This document shows, one piece after another, positions 26,164 through 33,650 of a stretch of 51,385 bases of DNA. The stretch covers positions 1-51,385 of the forward strand of contig SHXF01000020.1 in assembly GCA_009693435.1 (NCBI GenBank), read 5' to 3'. Position 1 is the stretch's first letter. Each line of letters begins with the position of its first letter. The notes under the pieces are model-generated. The model saw nothing but the letters and a program-made list of their open reading frames with translations. It was not told the DNA's origin and did no database searches. The position numbers and the translations under genes were made by a program. This DNA comes from Betaproteobacteria bacterium (GTDB lineage Bacteria; Pseudomonadota; Gammaproteobacteria; Burkholderiales; SG8-39).

Positions 26164-26740
26164 CTTTGAATGGCGCCGTGCGATCTTTAGACGCTTCTCG
26201 CACTGTCTTCACGGTTCCAGTCTTCACTTCCGGTACATTGTTGCCCCAATCGGAGCGAATGTAGCTGAGGACAGCCGCAAGTTCATTGTCCTCCAGCGCA
26301 TTGAATGCCGGCATGGCACCGTTGTACTTGCTGCCCTTGACCTCGATCTCGCCGTTGATACCGTGCAGCAGGATGTTGATCAGCACTTTCTCATCGCCCG
26401 TGACCCATTCAGAGGCGGCGAGCGGCGGGAAGACACCTGTCACGCCCAGCCCGGTAGCCTGGTGACACGCGGCACACTTGGCCGCGAAGGTTTGCTTGCC
26501 GTCGACTTTCGTGCGGCCCCCCGCGACTTGCTCCGGTGGGCGTAAGGAAGCAATCGTTCGCTGATCACCATAGGCCGAGGTTTCACCAGAGGGAGTGGAG
26601 TAAATATAGAATGCTCCCCACATCGTCATGGCACCCAGGAACATCACTAGGAACCAGGGCAACGGGCGCTCACCCTCGCCTGGGTCCGCGAGTTCTCGCT
26701 GTAGCGCGGCGTTGGGCTGCGGCGGGGCGCGGCGGTTCAT
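26135..26740 (-). CDS. Membrane-anchored monohaem cytochrome c of the cbb3-like oxidase
   Basis: A 201-residue protein with one membrane helix (about 28-48) and a class I cytochrome c domain with CAACH in AAKCAACHQATG and a methionine in AMPAF. It takes the position that CcoP would have in a normal cbb3 operon but has a single haem domain instead of two. It overlaps ccoO by four bases and SCO by 29, so it is made as part of the same operon. It could be the electron-entry subunit of this oxidase. Confidence 0.9.
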   Translation of the reverse strand: MNRRAPPQPNAALQRELADPGEGERPLPWFLVMFLGAMTMWGAFYIYSTPSGETSAYGDQRTIASLRPPEQVAGGRTKVDGKQTFAAKCAACHQATGLGVTGVFPPLAASEWVTGDEKVLINILLHGINGEIEVKGSKYNGAMPAFNALEDNELAAVLSYIRSDWGNNVPEVKTGTVKTVREASKDRTAPFKGGKELQPAS

Positions 26741-27387
26741 GGCTTCTCTTTCGCGGCTTCAGCGCTGTCGGCCGCTTTGGGCAGGGGTGGCAATGCGGAA
26801 TAGGTGCGGTCAAGTGCCAGCAGATAGGCCAGAAGAGCCAGCGCCTCAGTCTTGGCAACCACGACCTCGCCGGGCCTGGCAAATGCCGGCGGCAGATTCA
26901 CCGCGGTGTCCCCTGCCTGTGCCTGCCCAGCTCTGACTTCGAACAAGTGTGGGTACGGCGGCATGATGGATCCGGGTACGTAAGCTCTGGGTTGGTACAA
27001 GTGTCCAAGTTGCCAGTCTTTGCTCGGCTGGCGGGCTCCGATGTTCAACAAGTCAGGCCCGGTTCGCATCGTGCCCAGCAGGTGCGGCGTGTCGTAGGCG
27101 TAATCCCCCGCCACCGAAGCGCGGCCCCATCCGCGGGCATAATCAGGCGCTTGCTTGATGTCGCGCGGCTGCTGCGAGTGGCAGTACACACAGCCATTGG
27201 CGATGTAGGATTGGCGGCCGACCAGTTGCTCATCGGTGTAAGGTTTCAGCCCCTCGGGCGGCTTGACGTTCTCCAACAACAGATAGGGCAACACCACCAA
27301 GGCGCCCGTGGCCACGCTGAGGATCACCATCGCTCCGCTGACCAGCCGAAGCTCGTCCATTTCCCAAAAACTCTTGCCCGTGCTCAT
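26737..27387 (-). CDS. cbb3-type cytochrome oxidase subunit II (CcoO-like)
   Basis: A 216-residue monohaem cytochrome c with one N-terminal membrane helix (about 14-36). The haem motif is CVYCH in IANGCVYCHSQQPRD, and the CcoO signature continues with GDYAYDTPHLLGTMRTGPDL; the sixth ligand is likely the methionine in GSIMPPYPHLF. The C-terminal extension is rich in alanine and glutamate. It overlaps ccoN and the next cytochrome gene by four bases each (ATGA), indicating translational coupling. Confidence 0.92.
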   Translation of the reverse strand: MSTGKSFWEMDELRLVSGAMVILSVATGALVVLPYLLLENVKPPEGLKPYTDEQLVGRQSYIANGCVYCHSQQPRDIKQAPDYARGWGRASVAGDYAYDTPHLLGTMRTGPDLLNIGARQPSKDWQLGHLYQPRAYVPGSIMPPYPHLFEVRAGQAQAGDTAVNLPPAFARPGEVVVAKTEALALLAYLLALDRTYSALPPLPKAADSAEAAKEKP

Positions 27388-29093
27388 GTAGCCACCCTTT
27401 TGTCCAACAAGCGCCGGAGCATCGATGGCTCGAGCAGCGCTGCTCCAAGCCGCTTCGGCCCGAACTTCCAGCCCATGGCGAAGAAGTGCGCTGCAAACAC
27501 AAGGTGCCCCAGAGTCATCAGCCCGCCGCCAATTGATCGGGCCTTGAGGTAGGGCAAGGTCAGCGCCACCGACTGCATGAACGGAGTCTTCTCATCGAGC
27601 ATCGCCAGGCCTTGCAGCCAGCCGCCGATACTGAGCCAGATGAAGTAGATCGAGAAGCCGATCAGCACCAGCCAGAAATGCAGCGAGATCAGGCGCGGAA
27701 ACGGCCATTCCCAGTTCATGACCCGCGGCATGATGAAATAGATCGAGCCGAACATCACCATCGAGAAGAAGCCGTAAAGGCCGAGGTGGGCATGGGCTAC
27801 GGTGTAGTGCGTGAAGTGCGTTACGGTGTTGACCGAGCGCAGCGCCTCGAGCGAACCCTGTACCGAGGCCGCCGTGTACAGCATCGCGCCCAGCACGACG
27901 AATCGAAGCACCGGGGAGTAGATCAACGCTCTGAAGTTACCGAGCACCGTCATGTGCTGATTGACTGCCACGGCGAACACCGGGATCACCATCATCATGC
28001 TTTGCACGATCGCGATCGTGATGAGCCACGAGGGTACCGGCCCACCGATCATGTGATGCCCGCCAACCTGGCTGTAGAAGAACGCCAGCGCCCAGAAGCC
28101 CAGCAGCGACAGGTTGTAGGAGTGGATCGGCTTGCCGAGCACCTTGGGAATGAAGTAGTAGGCCGCTGCCAGGCCCAGCGGCGTGAACCACAGCCCCAAC
28201 ACGTTGTGGCCAAACCACCAGTTCATCGTAGCCTGCTGAACGCCAAAATGCAGACTTGGCCAGTTGGCGATAACGAACAGGATCGGGAACCAGAGGAATC
28301 CGGCTCCGATGTACCAAACCGACACATACAGGTGCTTGACCTTGCGCTGCAGCAGCGTGAGCCACAGCGGGAATCCGACCAGGGCGCCGCCGATCACTAG
28401 CAAAATGTCGATCTGCCATGGAAACTCTAGCCACTCGAGCCCGTCGGAGTGCCCCATCCCTATGGCCACGGTGCCGGCAAAAACGCCGGTGGTCCAAAGC
28501 GCAGCGCCGACCAGCGCATATTTTGTGCCGACCAGCTCGGTCTTCAATAAACGCGGGATCAGCCACAGCGCCACTCCGATGCCGGCCAGTGAACACCAGC
28601 CGTAGGCGACCATGCTCGTGTGCATGGCGCGGACGCGTCCGAAGGTGAGCCAGTCGTACTGCACCCACCAGTCCGGGGCGTGCAGCTTGATCGACGATAT
28701 CAGGCCGGCGAACGAGGCGAGAACCAGCCACACAACGGCCAGCGTGAGGCACACGCCGACCACCCCCGCGGTTGAATCGTCGGCGCGGATACGGTCAGCG
28801 TCGTCGCGAAGGCGGCGCCGGACGGCCAGGCGCTCGCGTGTGGCCGCCAGCATGGCCTTGTCGAAGTAATCGTAGTGCTTCTCGTTCGGATCCATCTCCT
28901 GTTGAAGATCGCCATACTGCTGGGCAGTCGCTGCCGGATCTTCAACGATCCCGAACTCATTCTTTGCGAAGATCTCGGTCGCGGCCATCCGGTCGCTTCC
29001 GAACAGCCCTTGGGACATCGACCAGATGAAGAAGAACAGGGCGAGGACCGAGAGGACAAATGTCCCCAGCAGTACTCCTACGGTGAAGTCCAT
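27384..29093 (-). CDS. cbb3-like cytochrome oxidase subunit I (CcoN-like) with N-terminal extension
   Basis: Catalytic subunit of a C-type haem-copper oxidase, 569 residues. Histidine ligands are seen in RAMHTSMVAYGW (low-spin haem), WWFGHNVLG and VGGHHMIGG (CuB), and YTVAHAHLGLYG (haems). About 105 residues precede the first conserved helix: a membrane helix (about 5-28) ending in FFIWSMSQGLFGSD, which resembles the small CcoS protein, and then a charged linker. No ccoQ, ccoP, ccoG, ccoH or ccoI is nearby. The ATG follows GGAGAAAA at a good distance. Divergent C-family members of this type occur in Beta- and Gammaproteobacteria; a nitric oxide reductase is less likely given the CcoO partner. 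Confidence 0.9.
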   Translation of the reverse strand: MDFTVGVLLGTFVLSVLALFFFIWSMSQGLFGSDRMAATEIFAKNEFGIVEDPAATAQQYGDLQQEMDPNEKHYDYFDKAMLAATRERLAVRRRLRDDADRIRADDSTAGVVGVCLTLAVVWLVLASFAGLISSIKLHAPDWWVQYDWLTFGRVRAMHTSMVAYGWCSLAGIGVALWLIPRLLKTELVGTKYALVGAALWTTGVFAGTVAIGMGHSDGLEWLEFPWQIDILLVIGGALVGFPLWLTLLQRKVKHLYVSVWYIGAGFLWFPILFVIANWPSLHFGVQQATMNWWFGHNVLGLWFTPLGLAAAYYFIPKVLGKPIHSYNLSLLGFWALAFFYSQVGGHHMIGGPVPSWLITIAIVQSMMMVIPVFAVAVNQHMTVLGNFRALIYSPVLRFVVLGAMLYTAASVQGSLEALRSVNTVTHFTHYTVAHAHLGLYGFFSMVMFGSIYFIMPRVMNWEWPFPRLISLHFWLVLIGFSIYFIWLSIGGWLQGLAMLDEKTPFMQSVALTLPYLKARSIGGGLMTLGHLVFAAHFFAMGWKFGPKRLGAALLEPSMLRRLLDKRVAT

Positions 29094-29212
29094 CGGATTT
29101 TCTCCAAGTGTCGAATCCGGTCACTCGCGGCCGACATCCACTCGTAACCGGCGAGAGGTTGCTGCTCGCATTGACTCCTACAGCAAATCGTTGATCAAAA
29201 CCAAAATAGTAA

Positions 29213-29458
29213 ACGCGCCCTGCAGCCCGCCAAGCCGACCTGTACGGCAAGTGGGTGACGCTCAAGGTCGCGCCCGCCGGTTGCACCACGACTCGCCGGG
29301 ACAAGCTCTGGAAGATGCGTCAGGTGCGCCTGATCCAAGGCAGGAACATGGAGCGCATTCTACGCCAATGGCTTGTCGCGGACGACGCGCTGGAATCGAA
29401 CCGGCGCGATAGCCTTTTGATTGCCGGCCAACCGAATCACGCTAAAATAACTAGTTAG
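29213..29458 (+). pseudogene. Fragment of the SCO-like gene that normally precedes ctaA in the cox operon
   Basis: An open frame (no start needed from 29213; GTG at 29255) reads ADLYGKWVTLKVAPAGC, then DKLWKMRQVRLIQGRN and ILRQWLVADD before drifting and stopping at TAG 29456-29458. This matches the centre of a small SCO-like membrane protein that I know between surf1 and ctaA in betaproteobacterial cox operons (typical: RGKW...VD...C...C..KLY.MRQVR..QGK). Here the second cysteine is missing, the N-terminal membrane helix is absent and the C-terminal third is gone. It therefore looks like the right-hand remnant of the destroyed cox operon. The identification is from memory of the family and needs an alignment. 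Confidence 0.65.
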
Positions 29459-29492
29459 GTCGAAAATTCATGTCGCAAATAAAGGCCCTTTG

Positions 29493-30383
29493 ATGTCTGT
29501 ACAGGTCGCCGCCCGCTTATCGAATTACCGTCTCAAGCAGTACTTCCAGTTGACGAAGCCCCGGGTGGTCGCGCTTGTCGTTTTTTGCGCAATCATAGGC
29601 ATGTTCCTGGCTACGCCCGGCATGGTTCCACTGCGGCTGCTTGTTGCGGCAACGGCAGGCATATGGTTCGTGGCGGGGGCGGCGGCGGCCATCAACTGCC
29701 TGCTCGAGCAGCGTATCGATATGCTTATGACGCGCACCCGCGGGCGGCCTTTGCCGCAAGGAGAACTGAATTCCCGCCAAACGCTCATTTTTTCCGCCGT
29801 ACTGGGTGGCGCGGGGTTGTGGATTCTGTATTCCATGGTAAATCCGCTCACCATGTGGCTGACGCTCGGCACGTTTGTTGGCTACGCCGTCGTCTACACC
29901 GTACTGCTGAAACCGCTCACGCCTCAGAACATCGTCATCGGCGGGGCTTCGGGGGCAATGCCGCCGGTACTGGGGTGGGCTGCGGTGACGGGAGACGTAG
30001 CTCCGGAAGCCCTCCTGTTGTTTCTGATCATATTTGCGTGGACGCCCCCACACTTTTGGGCACTGGCGCTCTACCGCATCGAAGACTATGCCAAGGCCGG
30101 ACTGCCTATGCTCCCGGTCACGCATGGCCGGAAGTTCACGCTGCTTCAGGTACTCCTTTACACCTTTATTCTGGGGATATGCAGCTTGCTGCCGTTCATC
30201 AATGGCATGAGCGGATACATTTATCTGGCAAGTGCGGTGATTCTGGGCGGCATCTTCCTGAACTATGCGGTCAGGCTTTATATTGAATACAGCGACGCTC
30301 TCGCGAAACGCACTTTTCGATATTCCATCATCTATCTATCAGCGCTGTTTGCCGCACTCCTTGTCGACCATTACGTTCGCTAG
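29493..30383 (+). CDS. ctaB: Protohaem IX farnesyltransferase (haem O synthase)
   Basis: Adds a farnesyl group to haem B to form haem O, the precursor of haem A for A-type oxidases. The 296-residue UbiA-family membrane protein has the prenyl-diphosphate motif [19 protein letters not shown] and the second conserved loop [16 protein letters not shown]. The ATG at 29493 is preferred to a TTG one codon earlier. It follows the SCO-like remnant after 34 bases and overlaps the sco gene, as in the ancestral cox operon. It is intact, presumably because the replacement A-type oxidase still needs its product. ctaA, normally just upstream, is missing. Confidence 0.95.
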   Translation: MSVQVAARLSNYRLKQYFQLTKPRVVALVVFCAIIGMFLATPGMVPLRLLVAATAGIWFVAGAAAAINCLLEQRIDMLMTRTRGRPLPQGELNSRQTLIFSAVLGGAGLWILYSMVNPLTMWLTLGTFVGYAVVYTVLLKPLTPQNIVIGGASGAMPPVLGWAAVTGDVAPEALLLFLIIFAWTPPHFWALALYRIEDYAKAGLPMLPVTHGRKFTLLQVLLYTFILGICSLLPFINGMSGYIYLASAVILGGIFLNYAVRLYIEYSDALAKRTFRYSIIYLSALFAALLVDHYVR

Positions 30384-30963
30384 CCTTCGTGCGTCGGCCG
30401 TTGCCCTGCTAATCGGCCTGGCGGGTTGCGGCCCCTCCGGACCGTCGTTCAAGAACGCCGATATAACGGGCGCGGATTTCGGCAAGGATTTCCGCCTTAC
30501 CGACCATGCGGGCAAAGTGCGGACCCTTGCCGATTTCCGGGGTAAAGTCGTGGTGATGTTCTTCGGCTATACGCAGTGCCCGGACGCGTGCCCCACGACC
30601 ATGCTCGAATTGAAGCAGGTTGTCGAGCAATTGGGCCCTGAAGGCAAGCGCGTTCAGGTTCTGTTTGTGACAATCGATCCAGAGCGCGATACCCCTGAAT
30701 TGCTCGCGCAGTATGTGCCCGCATTCGATCCGGGATTCGTGGGACTCTATGGAGACGGCGAGACAACGGCGAGAGTTGCTAAGGACTTCAAAATCTTTTA
30801 CCAGAAGGTACCGGGGTCCAAACCGGGTGTCTACACCATGGACCATACGGCAGGGAGCTTCGTGTTCGATCCTGCCGGGCGTTTGCGCCTGTTCGTGCGC
30901 CACGGCGCTGCGGTGAATCTAGCGGCCGACATCTTGACCTTGCTGCAGTCCGCCAGCCTGTAA
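30361..30963 (+). CDS. SCO1/SenC family lipoprotein (ancestral cox-operon copy)
   Basis: A copper-delivery protein of about 200 residues, predicted to be lipid-anchored: the signal ends in the lipobox LAGC. The copper motif CPDAC lies in [13 protein letters not shown] and the distal histidine in [10 protein letters not shown]. The likely start is TTG 30361, which overlaps ctaB by 23 bases; the longer in-frame reading within ctaB lacks signal-peptide features. Position directly after ctaB and ahead of rpoH is the standard place of this gene in Betaproteobacteria. Confidence 0.9.
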   Translation: MSTITFASLRASAVALLIGLAGCGPSGPSFKNADITGADFGKDFRLTDHAGKVRTLADFRGKVVVMFFGYTQCPDACPTTMLELKQVVEQLGPEGKRVQVLFVTIDPERDTPELLAQYVPAFDPGFVGLYGDGETTARVAKDFKIFYQKVPGSKPGVYTMDHTAGSFVFDPAGRLRLFVRHGAAVNLAADILTLLQSASL

Positions 30964-31049
30964 CAATGACGATTCGCTGAAGCAGCGTTTAAATACGCCC
31001 AACGTATGGTTACGGGCGGTATCTGTGTGCCGCCGAAATCGTCGCTTCT

Positions 31050-31901
31050 TCAAGCAATATCGGCCAATGTACCTTTCATTTTTTGCAGTGCCTTGGACTC
31101 GATCTGCCGAATTCGTTCTGCCGAAACATTGAATTCGGCTGCAAGGTCATGAAGGGTCGCAGGGTCCTTTTCGCGGAGCCAGCGTGCTTCAATGATGCGT
31201 CGGCTGCGTTCATCCAGACGTGACAGTGCCTGCCCCAGGCCTGCTGTGCGCAGTCCTTCGTTCTGCGCTGTTTCCAGCTGTTGCAAAGGCGGGATCCCGC
31301 CATCGCGCAAATACGCGATGGGCGCGTACCCGTCTTCGTCGTCGTCGCTCGGTTCAAGTGCGATATCCTGGCCGGACAACCGGGTTTCCATTTCGACGAC
31401 CTCCTCGGGTTTTACACCGAGCTGAGACGCCATCGACATGACCTCGGCTTGCGTAAGTGATCCGAGTCCGGATTTCATGCTGCGTAGATTAAAGAACAAT
31501 TTTCTTTGAGCTTTGGTTGTGGCGATTTTGACTAGCCGCCAGTTGCGCAGGATGTATTCGTGCATCTCCGCGCGTATCCAGTGAATCGCGAATGAAACCA
31601 GCCTCACCCCACGTTCCGGGTCGAATCGCTTGACCGCTTTCATGAGGCCGATGTTTCCCTCCTGAATCAGATCCGCTTGGGGCAGTCCGTATCCCATGTA
31701 ACCGCGTGCGATCGATACCACTACACGAAGATGTGACAAGACCAACTGCTGGGCAGCGCCCAGGTCTTCGCGGTCACGGAAGCCACGAGCGAGTTCCGTC
31801 TCTTTTTCGGCCGACAGGACCGGAAACCGGTTGACCGACTGAATGTAGCTTTCCAGGCTGCCGACGGCGGACGGTATGGGTAAGTTCAATACACCTGTCA
31901 T
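31050..31901 (-). CDS. rpoH: RNA polymerase sigma-32 factor
   Basis: Heat-shock sigma factor that directs RNA polymerase to chaperone and protease genes. The 283-residue protein contains region 2 (LRVVVSIARGYMGYGLPQADLIQEGNIGL split over about 58-86), the RpoH box QRKLFFNLR that distinguishes it from other sigma-70 proteins, and a region 4 helix-turn-helix ending with VSAERIRQIESKALQKMK. It lies alone on the minus strand, facing sco, with a CIRCE operator upstream. A matching sigma-32 promoter drives hsp20 at 250-278. Confidence 0.97.
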   Translation of the reverse strand: MTGVLNLPIPSAVGSLESYIQSVNRFPVLSAEKETELARGFRDREDLGAAQQLVLSHLRVVVSIARGYMGYGLPQADLIQEGNIGLMKAVKRFDPERGVRLVSFAIHWIRAEMHEYILRNWRLVKIATTKAQRKLFFNLRSMKSGLGSLTQAEVMSMASQLGVKPEEVVEMETRLSGQDIALEPSDDDEDGYAPIAYLRDGGIPPLQQLETAQNEGLRTAGLGQALSRLDERSRRIIEARWLREKDPATLHDLAAEFNVSAERIRQIESKALQKMKGTLADIA

Positions 31902-31979
31902 AGCTATTCCTTTCTAGCGGAAGCACACGCGAGAATTGTCGAAGACACCCTTCTGCCCCGATCAATCTCAATTTTGAGC

Positions 31980-32009
31980 ATTTTAGCACTCTCTGGATTA
32001 GAGTGCTAA
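31980..32009 (-). promoter_or_regulatory. CIRCE operator and overlapping promoter of rpoH
   Basis: TTAGCACTC (31983-31991), nine spacer bases and GAGTGCTAA (32001-32009) form a perfect CIRCE element, the binding site of the heat-shock repressor HrcA. On the minus strand TAAAAT (31985-31980) directly abuts it as a -10 element, and TTAGCA (32009-32004) inside the CIRCE could be the -35 at an 18-base spacing. HrcA bound here would block RNA polymerase, so rpoH should be derepressed on heat shock. CIRCE ahead of rpoH is described for Betaproteobacteria. Confidence 0.93.
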
Positions 32010-32051
32010 TTCGGAAAAAGTTCCGCTTTCGCGCGTCGGCAAACTGCAAAT

Positions 32052-32960
32052 TTACTGTGGGCGAACCATATGTAAGTGTCTGCTCACTGACGTATAGGCG
32101 CCAAGCCAGCCAAGAAAGCTGGAAAATGCCAAGACTGCGACGGTTTCATATTGATCCAGGGGGAGGAGCTGATACTCGGAACCGTAAAGAGCAGCGATAC
32201 CTACCAGATCGCGATTGAAGAGTGCAATGGATAGATAAACCACTGCCAATGCAGCTGCTCCCCCAAGCAAACCCTGCATGGCCCCGAAATAGAACAACGG
32301 TCTTTGGATATAGCTGTCAGTCGCACCGATCAGCTTGCTGACTTCGATTTCGTCACGCTGGGTAAGAATCTGGAGGCGAATGGTGTTAAAGACCACCGCA
32401 ATCAAGGCGAACCCGAGTACCGATCCCAGCATCAGAACGGCGGTCTGGCCCAGACGCAAGAGCGAGTCCAATCGACGTACCCAGACCGAATCCGCCTGGA
32501 TATGCGCCACCTGCGGGATTTGAATGAATTGAGCTTCAAGTCGGCCGGTCAGCTCAGGATCGTGGGTCGTCAACGTGACGATAAATGCGTCAGGGAGGGG
32601 ATTGTCGCGAAGCGTGGCGACGACTTCGGCCATACCCGGCGCATTTCTAAGTGACGCTAAAGCAGCATCCTTCGGTACAAACCGAACGGTCTTTACCCCG
32701 GAAGTCCGTTTCAACCTGGATTCGACCTCTGCAAATTGCGCCTTGGCGGTGCTTGCGGCCAGGAAGACGCTGATTTCAGCATCCGTGCTGACGGTTGTCA
32801 CGAACGCCTTCACGTTCGAAAGAATGGCATAGCTGCCCAGAGGGAGCGCGAGCGCCACCCCGATCACCGCGATATTCATCAGGGTCGCGAGCGGGTTCCG
32901 CGCAAGCCGGACTATCGCGTGGATAGCACTGAACCGATGATGCCTCAGCCACGCGATCAT
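32052..32960 (-). CDS. ftsX: Cell-division protein FtsX
   Basis: Membrane partner of the FtsE ATPase; the pair transmits a signal across the membrane to activate septal peptidoglycan hydrolases, probably through EnvC-like activators such as the one at 6068-7288. The 302-residue protein has the expected four helices (one near residue 25-50, three in the C-terminal half from about 175) and a large periplasmic loop between the first two. The conserved cytoplasmic RDEIEVSKLIGAT segment is present. It overlaps ftsE by four bases (ATGA). Confidence 0.94.
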   Translation of the reverse strand: MIAWLRHHRFSAIHAIVRLARNPLATLMNIAVIGVALALPLGSYAILSNVKAFVTTVSTDAEISVFLAASTAKAQFAEVESRLKRTSGVKTVRFVPKDAALASLRNAPGMAEVVATLRDNPLPDAFIVTLTTHDPELTGRLEAQFIQIPQVAHIQADSVWVRRLDSLLRLGQTAVLMLGSVLGFALIAVVFNTIRLQILTQRDEIEVSKLIGATDSYIQRPLFYFGAMQGLLGGAAALAVVYLSIALFNRDLVGIAALYGSEYQLLPLDQYETVAVLAFSSFLGWLGAYTSVSRHLHMVRPQ

Positions 32961-33643
32961 GCCGGCTCTTCAATGGCCTCATTGATCAGCCGGCCATGAT
33001 CGAGGTGAAACACACGCGGTTGCCAGGTTTCCATCAATTGCTGGTCGTGGGTCGCAATCAGCACCGTAGCGCCCACCTGGTTAAAAGAGTGAATCATCTC
33101 CATGATCGCCTGGGCATATCCGGCATCCAGGCTGGCAGTCGGTTCATCGGCGAGTAGGATGGCGGGCCGATTGACGATCGCCCGGGCGATGCACAGCCGT
33201 TGCTGCTCGCCGCCTGAGAGGGTGATTGGACGGGCTTTCTCGCGATCCAGCAGTCCCACCTTGTCCAGCGCCGCGCGAGCACGCCGTGCCGCGTCTCGCT
33301 CAGGGTGCCCGGTAATGGTGAGCGGTAGCGTGACATTCTCAATGACGCTGCGGTCGAAGAGCAGCTTGCGATCCTGAAATACCAGACCCAGATGGCGTCT
33401 CAGGTAAGGGATGGCCTGATCACGCATCGCTGACACATTTTGTCCGTTCACCAGCACCGTGCCTTCGCTGGCACGCTCGATGGCGGCAATCAGCTTCAGC
33501 AGGGTTGACTTGCCTGCGCCGGAGTGCCCCGTGAGGAAAACCATTTCACCCCGCGAGATGCTGAAACTCAAGTCACGCAGGGCTTCGAAACCTCCAGGAT
33601 ATCGTTTCGATACGTGACTGAAACTGACAATAGGGGCACTCAA
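32957..33643 (-). CDS. ftsE: Cell-division ATP-binding protein FtsE
   Basis: ABC-type ATPase that works with FtsX at the septum. The 228-residue protein has Walker A GHSGAGKST, the Q-loop, the signature LSGGEQQR, Walker B ILLADEP and the switch histidine in ATHDQQ. The start is TTG 33643, eight bases downstream of the ftsY stop; a longer frame would run through the ftsY end without homology. The order ftsY-ftsE-ftsX is the usual one. It forms an operon with ftsY and ftsX. Confidence 0.95.
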   Translation of the reverse strand: MSAPIVSFSHVSKRYPGGFEALRDLSFSISRGEMVFLTGHSGAGKSTLLKLIAAIERASEGTVLVNGQNVSAMRDQAIPYLRRHLGLVFQDRKLLFDRSVIENVTLPLTITGHPERDAARRARAALDKVGLLDREKARPITLSGGEQQRLCIARAIVNRPAILLADEPTASLDAGYAQAIMEMIHSFNQVGATVLIATHDQQLMETWQPRVFHLDHGRLINEAIEEPA

Positions 33644-33650
33644 CTTGCGC

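Larger units (their letters stand above)
17265..29212. other. Replacement region with two alternative terminal oxidases
   Basis: This 12-kb stretch lies exactly where coxA (most of it), ctaG, coxC, surf1 and ctaA would be expected in a betaproteobacterial cox operon. Left of it are decayed DUF2244-coxB-coxA sequences; right of it a fragment of the SCO-like gene, then ctaB and sco. It holds a plus-strand caa3-like oxidase cluster (17377-22999) and a minus-strand cbb3-like cluster (23113-29093). No transposase, integrase, tRNA or long terminal repeats are visible at its ends, so homologous replacement or stepwise deletion and insertion is more likely than a simple transposon. The boundaries are approximate. 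Confidence 0.65.

Noticed and set aside
29180..29205. FNR/ANR-type box around TTGATCAAAAC upstream of ccoN
   Set aside because: Only one half-site (TTGAT) is present; the second half at the required spacing is missing.
17265..29212. Transposon or integrative element with terminal repeats
   Set aside because: No transposase, integrase, tRNA or matching end repeats were seen at the borders.
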